64,000 nucleotides of DNA. Source: CAWAND01 sp963783335. GTDB taxonomy: Bacteria > Chloroflexota > Anaerolineae > Anaerolineales > E44-bin32. This document shows positions 59,044 through 64,000 of the stretch, piece after piece (position 1 is the stretch's first letter; the number at the start of each line of letters is the position of its first letter). The position numbers and the translations under genes are program-made. The DNA lies in the NCBI GenBank assembly GCA_963783335.1, contig CAWAND010000002.1, positions 186,001-250,000 of the forward strand. Reading direction: 5' to 3'. The notes under the pieces were generated by a model. The model searched no databases. It was not told the origin of the DNA and saw only the letters and a list, made by a program, of their open reading frames with translations.

Positions 59044-62000
59044 CTAGCGGCTTGCCCGGCCATCAGGCTCGGGGTTCTTCACTGCTGGCTCGTAGCCCTC
59101 GACCAGGGGCATGGTGAAGTGAAAAGTTGTACCCGCGCCGGCCTGGCTTTCGAACCAGATTTGTCCCCCCTGCAGTTCGACCAGATACTTCGTGATGCTC
59201 AGCCCTAGCCCGGTCCCAGGCGCTTCCCTGACTTGGGGTGACTCCGAACGGAAGAACTTCTGGAAGACATGGTGGCGCTCCTCGGATGAGATGCCGATAC
59301 CGTTGTCGGCTACCGATACGTGAAGGACACGAGGCGCTCCCTTCGAGTCCCATACATTCTCGGCGGCATCTACGGCAAGGACAATCTCCCCCCCTCCGGA
59401 GTGTACTTCACGGCGTTGCTGAGCAAGTTGGCCAAGAATCTGGATCAGTCGCATCCGATCGGCCCAAGCTGGTTCCTGCCCATCCAACCCTTCCAAAATC
59501 AGGCGCTGGTTCTTGGCCTGCAGGCGCTGGCGGACGGACCGGATGACTTCCTCAAGAACTTCTCCCAGATCTAGTGCCTCGAATTCAAGCCTGAGCCTGC
59601 CTGACTCGATACGTGAGATATCGGCCAGATCGGAGACCAGGGTCGCCATCCGGTCGGCGTTGGAGCGAATGGTTCCCAGGAAATCAGCCTGAGCCTGATT
59701 GATCGTCCCGACCGTTTCTTGCGCCAGCAGGTCCGAATAGCCCTTGATCGAAGTCATGGGTGTCTTCAGCTCGTGGCTGATGAAGGATATGAACTCGCTC
59801 TTGGCCAGATTGGCGCTCTGAACCTGGGCATACAAGAGCGCATTTGTGATGGCGATAGAGGCGTGATCAGCCAGGCGCTCGAGAAACGCCAGGCGATCAG
59901 CGTTGAATGCCCTGGCCTCCGAGTGTTCGAGATAGATGCCCCCGACAACCCTCGCTTCGCGCTCCAGGGGGACCGCCGCCAGCGATCTCGCCCGAGGATG
60001 AAGACCGAACGTGTCCGGCTCGGTGGCAATGTCATCGACGTAGGCCGTCTTGGTTGAATCAAAACTCTTTCGGAGCAAAGGCACATCCGCCAGCTCAACG
60101 CTGCCGTTGGCGGACTGTGAATCCTGCACGAGACCTTGGGTGAACGCCTGTGATCCTCCGTCCTCGCCCAGGATGACCACTGTACCGCCCAAGGCCCCTG
60201 TGTGCTCGATCGCCCAGTGCAATGTGATGCCCAAGGCACGATCGAGATCTAGGCTGGCATTGAGGTCATGATCGATACGCTGCATGACCGAAAGCTCGGC
60301 GACTTTGGCTTCAAGCGCCTGGTCCGTGAGCGTGTAGAGGCGAGCGTTCTCAATGGCGATCGATGCTTGGGCAGCAAAGGTCGATAGAAGGGCCAAGTCG
60401 GTTTCTGCGAACGTCGCTCGGTCTGGCTTGCTGCGGATGAGGATGATGCCCAACGGCTTACCCTTGGCCAGCAGCGGAATGGCCACGATTTCGAACGCTT
60501 CGCTGGGCTCTGATTCGAGGGGGGCGAGCAGTTCCGAAAGATGACCTGCTTCTGAAATCTGAACTGGGCGACCTTCCGCAAGCGCAGTCGCAATCGGCTT
60601 CTGATTGGAGAGCAGCCTGATACCAGCTGCGGACTGGGCCGTGATGCCAGCACTGACCCGGACCACGAAATCACCTGATTCCTCCTCTTCGAGGGCCAAT
60701 ACTCCAGAATCGCAGCCGACCAAACTCAAGATGCCGCCCATGATCTGCTGGAGCAAAGGGTCCAATTCCAAAGTCCTGGCAAGGTCGGCGCCGACTTTGT
60801 TGAGCGTGCTGAGCTGCTGCGCCCGATCCTCGATCTGACGGTACAAGCGGGTTCGCAGCAATCCGCTGGCGGCTTGATCGGCGACAGCCGAAAGAATCTT
60901 GACCTGTTCGTCCGAGTATGCCAGCCCTGGATTCTCGGTGCCAATTGCCAGCGCGCCCAGGACCGAATTGCCTCCTTTCAGGGGTACGCCGACCCATGAG
61001 TGGAACGGCAGATCCGCCCGGCAGCCAGCGGCCAGACAGGCCGCTCGATAGTCGTCGGTTTTGGTGGGGTTGCCCAATTCGATCACCGTCCCGAGCAGTC
61101 CGGCAAGATGGGCTTTCACCTCATCGGGGGGTAATGCCTGTGTGCCTCTGGTTTCCGTCCTGGCGAAGAGGCGGTAGCCTGGACGGTCACCAGCTTGGAT
61201 CGCGCTCACAAAGATTTCTCCCACGAGCAGATCTTGAACGGCCTCGCCGACGACGTCGAGCAGATCGCGTTCCGCCTGAGACAAATTGACGGCCTGGGCG
61301 ACTTGGCTGAGCGTGTCGAGCTCTCGCAGGCGGTGTCGAAGATCGGTCAGGGCTTGGGAGCGGGTGATGGCCACCGCCCCAAGGCGGGCGACATCCTGAA
61401 TGTAGTCCATCTCCAGAGCCGTATAGACGCTCGAGCGCCGATTGCGGGGCGCGCCCATGCCCAGCCAGCCCGCAAGTGGAGAGTTGCCCAGGATCGGTGC
61501 ATAGAGCGATGCCCCCAGGACGGCCAGCACGGCGCGATCTGGCGCCAGTTCAGACGGCAGAGGTCCGTCTGGGTCAAGTTGTAGGGGGGCGTTCGAGCTG
61601 CGCAAGATCCCGGCGAGGGCGCCATCTGCTGGGAGCCGCAGCTGGCTTGACGCCGATCTGCCGGCAGGCATCGCCACGTATGTTTGGCTGTTGGCATCCA
61701 AAAGAAAGACGTGCACATGACTGGGTTGGAGAGCATCAAGCAGTGCCTGATGGATGAAGCCGGCGATCTCGTCAAGGTCAGATGTCGAATCCAACTCTCG
61801 CTGCAGCTGCGCTCGACGCGAGCGGCGGGACTCTTCTCCGCGGAAGAGGGCGCTGCCAATTGTGCGGTGCAGGTGGGTATAAAGGGGGTTGAGCCCGAGG
61901 GCCAGGGCTAGTGCCAGCAGACTGATGAGTATCGGGTTGCCGGCTGAGACTGGCTGGCCGAGGAGCAGGCTGGCGCCAGCAATCACCATGGCGTAGCTCA

Positions 62001-62064
62001 GGGCGACGACCAGCCCGAGCGCCACATACGTCAGTGTGCTCCATCCGCTAAATGCGCGTTTCAT
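59044..62064 (-). CDS. Membrane-associated multi-GAF sensor histidine kinase
   Basis: A 1006-residue sensor kinase (ATG 62064; an upstream in-frame start is weaker). Two to three hydrophobic helices lie at about residues 10-70. At least three GAF-type domains follow (about 130-300, 310-450, 470-760). The HisKA segment is FISFISHELKTPMTSIKGYS with the phospho-acceptor His, and the ATPase domain has VADNGIGI and GTGLGLSITKYLVELQGG. The N-box region reads QILGQLAQQRREVHSGGGEI, but LANLLSNAVKYTPEGG, the proper N-box, is present in a shifted frame. One extra T near 59434-59435 and one missing G in the run at 59388-59394 (plus-strand C run) explain this. No response regulator is adjacent. Confidence 0.9.
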   Translation of the reverse strand: MKRAFSGWSTLTYVALGLVVALSYAMVIAGASLLLGQPVSAGNPILISLLALALALGLNPLYTHLHRTIGSALFRGEESRRSRRAQLQRELDSTSDLDEIAGFIHQALLDALQPSHVHVFLLDANSQTYVAMPAGRSASSQLRLPADGALAGILRSSNAPLQLDPDGPLPSELAPDRAVLAVLGASLYAPILGNSPLAGWLGMGAPRNRRSSVYTALEMDYIQDVARLGAVAITRSQALTDLRHRLRELDTLSQVAQAVNLSQAERDLLDVVGEAVQDLLVGEIFVSAIQAGDRPGYRLFARTETRGTQALPPDEVKAHLAGLLGTVIELGNPTKTDDYRAACLAAGCRADLPFHSWVGVPLKGGNSVLGALAIGTENPGLAYSDEQVKILSAVADQAASGLLRTRLYRQIEDRAQQLSTLNKVGADLARTLELDPLLQQIMGGILSLVGCDSGVLALEEEESGDFVVRVSAGITAQSAAGIRLLSNQKPIATALAEGRPVQISEAGHLSELLAPLESEPSEAFEIVAIPLLAKGKPLGIILIRSKPDRATFAETDLALLSTFAAQASIAIENARLYTLTDQALEAKVAELSVMQRIDHDLNASLDLDRALGITLHWAIEHTGALGGTVVILGEDGGSQAFTQGLVQDSQSANGSVELADVPLLRKSFDSTKTAYVDDIATEPDTFGLHPRARSLAAVPLEREARVVGGIYLEHSEARAFNADRLAFLERLADHASIAITNALLYAQVQSANLAKSEFISFISHELKTPMTSIKGYSDLLAQETVGTINQAQADFLGTIRSNADRMATLVSDLADISRIESGRLRLEFEALDLGEVLEEVIRSVRQRLQAKNQRLILEGLDGQEPAWADRMRLIQILGQLAQQRREVHSGGGEIVLAVDAAENVWDSKGAPRVLHVSVADNGIGISSEERHHVFQKFFRSESPQVREAPGTGLGLSITKYLVELQGGQIWFESQAGAGTTFHFTMPLVEGYEPAVKNPEPDGRASR

Positions 62065-62335
62065 ACCAGATCCTGATGGTGCAAGGTGCCTGCCTAACCG
62101 GCGAACGGCGGCTGCAGGTAGTTGGGCCGTCTCACAGGCGGAATCTGAAAGACAAGACTGGTGCACGCCGCTGCTGCACCAAACATCATTTTATGGGCGG
62201 GAGGGGGCCGGCGCAAGATGCCCTATCCTCCCTGCGCCGCGCAGTGATGGGCCGCTCGGAGGGTTCAAATCCCGCCCGCACGGCTGGTGTATAATCGCCC
62301 CCAGTCGAGAGTCCAACCCAACGGAAGAACAATCC

Positions 62336-62749
62336 ATGCCGAAGTCTCAACAGCGCGTCCTAATAGCCAAACCCGGCTTGGACGGTCACGACCGCGGTGC
62401 CAAAGTTATCGCCAGGGCGCTCCGCGACGCCGGATTTGAAGTGATCTACACCGGCCTCAGGCAGACCCCAGAAATGGTCGCCGAGGCGGCCCTTCAAGAA
62501 GATGTCGACGCCATCGGGCTCTCGATTCTGTCCGGAGCCCACATGGCTCTGGTCCCGAAGCTCATGGCACTTCTGGAGGCGCAGGGACAAACGGACGTGC
62601 CTGTGCTCCTGGGCGGGATCATCCCGGACCAGGATGTCCCGGCGCTGAACGAGATGGGTGTCGCATCGGTCTTCGGTCCAGGCACGGAGACGGGGGCAGT
62701 TATCCAGGCGTTTCGCACCGCCATTGAATCAACCGACCGCGGTCATTGA
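62336..62749 (+). CDS. Methylmalonyl-CoA mutase, B12-binding subunit
   Basis: A 137-residue stand-alone cobalamin-binding protein: KPGLDGHDRGAKVIARALRD (D-x-H-x-x-G, lower axial His), IGLSILSGAHMALVPKLMAL and VLLGGIIPDQDVPALNEMG. It matches the small subunit (McmA2) that pairs with a separate catalytic subunit converting methylmalonyl-CoA and succinyl-CoA. The catalytic subunit is not in this window. It is followed by meaB. Confidence 0.93.
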   Translation: MPKSQQRVLIAKPGLDGHDRGAKVIARALRDAGFEVIYTGLRQTPEMVAEAALQEDVDAIGLSILSGAHMALVPKLMALLEAQGQTDVPVLLGGIIPDQDVPALNEMGVASVFGPGTETGAVIQAFRTAIESTDRGH

Positions 62750-62759
62750 GGCCCCTTGG

Positions 62760-63767
62760 ATGGGACTCGTAGATCGCGCTCTGGATGGCGACCGGCTGGC
62801 CCTCGCCCGTCTCGTCTCCGAGATTGAAGATGAAACCCCCGCCGGTGACGCTGCGCTCGGAGAGCTCTTTCCACACACCGGAAGAGCCCATCTGGTCGGA
62901 GTAACGGGAGGCAGTGGCACAGGCAAGTCCACCCTGGTTAACCAGCTGGCCCTCAAGATCCGCTCGGGACAAGGCAACGGAAACCCAAAGAAAGTAGCCA
63001 TTGTGGCGGTTGACCCCAGCAGCCCGTTCTCGGGAGGTGCCATTCTTGGGGATCGCATCCGGATGCGCGACCTGGCCGGAGATCCCGGGATCTTCATCCG
63101 CTCGATGGCCAGCCGGGGTGCCTTGGGTGGCCTGGCCCGACGTACACGGTCCGTGGTCCAGCTGCTGGACGCTTGTGGCTTCGATCTGATCCTGATCGAA
63201 ACCGTGGGCGCGGGCCAGTCGGAAGTCGAGATCGCCAGCACGGCTTACACGACGATCGTGGTCGACTCGCCCGGTTTGGGCGACGAAGTCCAGGCCATCA
63301 AAGCCGGCATCCTCGAGATCGCTGATATCCTGGTCGTCAACAAGGCCGATCTGCCAGATGCACCGAAGGCGGTCAGAGCGCTTCGCATGGCCCTCGAATT
63401 GGGTTATCCGAAAGGTGCCATCACCCGCACGCAGAGCGGACAAACCGAACCGGCCGCCGCCCCAAGCACATGGTCGCCGCCGCTATTGGAGACCATCGCC
63501 ACGCAGGGTGAAGGCATTTCGGCCTTGTTGGAGGCTATCGATCGCCATCGGGATTACTTGATGGCATCCGGTGAAATCGAGGCGCGGCGGCGGGGTCGGG
63601 TTCGCGCTGAGATGGACCAGCTGTTGCGTGACCAGCTTGCCGTCGATTTCCTGTCCGCACGCGGCGAAGAGGCCTATCAACAAGCCGTGGAGCGTGTGCT
63701 TGCACGCCAGTTGTCGCCGCGCCAGGCGGTGCAAGGCTTGATTCAAGGTGAAGTTGAGGGGCGATGA
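62760..63767 (+). CDS. meaB: Methylmalonyl-CoA mutase-associated GTPase MeaB
   Basis: A G3E-type GTPase chaperone (335 residues from ATG 62760; longer in-frame starts overlap the B12-binding gene) that protects and reloads the B12-dependent mutase. It has Walker A VGVTGGSGTGKSTLVNQLAL, VAVDPSSPFSGGAILGDRIR, ETVGAGQSEVEI and VVNKADLPDA for guanine specificity. The stop overlaps the next gene (ATGA). Confidence 0.95.
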   Translation: MGLVDRALDGDRLALARLVSEIEDETPAGDAALGELFPHTGRAHLVGVTGGSGTGKSTLVNQLALKIRSGQGNGNPKKVAIVAVDPSSPFSGGAILGDRIRMRDLAGDPGIFIRSMASRGALGGLARRTRSVVQLLDACGFDLILIETVGAGQSEVEIASTAYTTIVVDSPGLGDEVQAIKAGILEIADILVVNKADLPDAPKAVRALRMALELGYPKGAITRTQSGQTEPAAAPSTWSPPLLETIATQGEGISALLEAIDRHRDYLMASGEIEARRRGRVRAEMDQLLRDQLAVDFLSARGEEAYQQAVERVLARQLSPRQAVQGLIQGEVEGR

Positions 63768-64000
63768 TCACCGGAGAACGGGTGCGCCTGCGGGCTGTTG
63801 TCGGAGACGACTTGCCGCGTTTTGTCGATTGGTTCAACGATCCTGAGGTCACGCGGGGCCTGTCACGGATTTCGCCTCTCAACATTGATGAGGAACGCCG
63901 CTGGTTCGAAGAATCGAACGCGAAGGATGTCTTTGAGCGTCCCATGGCCATCGACGCCATGCGTGAGGGGGCCTGGGTGCATATCGGCAGCTGCGGATTC
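63764..64000 (+). CDS. GNAT-family acetyltransferase, N-terminal part
   Basis: An incomplete frame from ATG 63764 running off the right edge (79 codons seen). It starts MITGERVRLRAVVGDDLPRF and has VDWFNDPEVTRGLSRISPLN and EERRWFEESN, the opening of RimJ/RimL-like GNAT enzymes. It overlaps meaB by 4 bases, so it is co-translated with it. The acetyl-CoA-binding motif lies beyond the window. Confidence 0.8.
   Translation, partial: MITGERVRLRAVVGDDLPRFVDWFNDPEVTRGLSRISPLNIDEERRWFEESNAKDVFERPMAIDAMREGAWVHIGSCGF

Noticed and set aside
62195..62284. tRNA-like 3' end (GGTTCAAATCCCGCC) with a possible GGGCGGG / CCCGCCC pairing upstream of the B12-binding gene
   Set aside because: The T-stem contains a mismatch, no D-arm or anticodon arm can be formed, and acceptor pairing does not fit tRNA geometry.

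Overview
The window is a high-GC bacterial chromosome segment, most likely from a Chloroflexota bacterium of the Anaerolineae type. This is an inference from gene content: two consecutive nuoM genes, secreted proteins joined by Thr/Pro-rich linkers to S-layer homology (SLH) repeats, an hrcA-grpE-dnaK-dnaJ-prmA operon with a perfect CIRCE element, and a tRNA-Trp T-box ahead of trpS. No marker gene here fixes the taxonomy. About ten apparent single-base indels, many in homopolymers, split otherwise normal genes. The sequence therefore looks like an imperfectly polished draft or metagenome assembly, although real gene decay cannot be excluded for each case.

Layout. 1-5.9 kb: end of a complex I operon (nuoL partial, nuoM, nuoM, nuoN). 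6-9.6 kb: murE, a DedA-family membrane protein and a GT4 glycosyltransferase. 9.7-12.5 kb: an unknown protein followed by a SNF2-like protein with a Mrr-like nuclease tail in which the catalytic motifs of both domains look degenerate. 12.5-16.8 kb: an accessory island with a replication-relaxation-type protein, a membrane-anchored HerA/TraG-like ATPase and an ancient fragment of a second SNF2-like gene. 16.8-23.5 kb: a surface polysaccharide operon (ABC-2 permease, ABC ATPase, glycosyltransferases, and a polysaccharide pyruvyl transferase fused to a glycosyltransferase). 23.7-37 kb: three large exported proteins ending in the same three SLH repeats (a subtilase, an M23 peptidase with a LamG domain, a SpoIID-like protein with a LamG domain), with a small membrane protein, a broken GT2, a polytopic membrane protein and a pentaheme cytochrome c between them.

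37-64 kb is mostly housekeeping: SAM-I riboswitch and metK; metallophosphoesterase, aminoglycoside phosphotransferase-like kinase, LOG-family protein and HEAT-like protein; rpsO and pnp; three tandem AI-2E-family permeases followed by small coupled genes; a phosphoribosyltransferase; rpsU-infA behind a consensus promoter and a leader terminator; the heat-shock operon on the minus strand diverging from a thioredoxin; T-box-controlled trpS; a 1006-residue GAF histidine kinase; and a methylmalonyl-CoA mutase B12 subunit with meaB and a truncated GNAT gene.

The most interesting theme is the cell surface. In Gram-positive bacteria CsaB pyruvylates a wall polysaccharide, and SLH domains bind that pyruvylated polymer. 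Here a CsaB-like domain, the polysaccharide export genes and three SLH-anchored wall-active enzymes lie within 20 kb. The SLH cassettes are nearly identical at DNA level and carry an unusual C-x7-C pair in every repeat.
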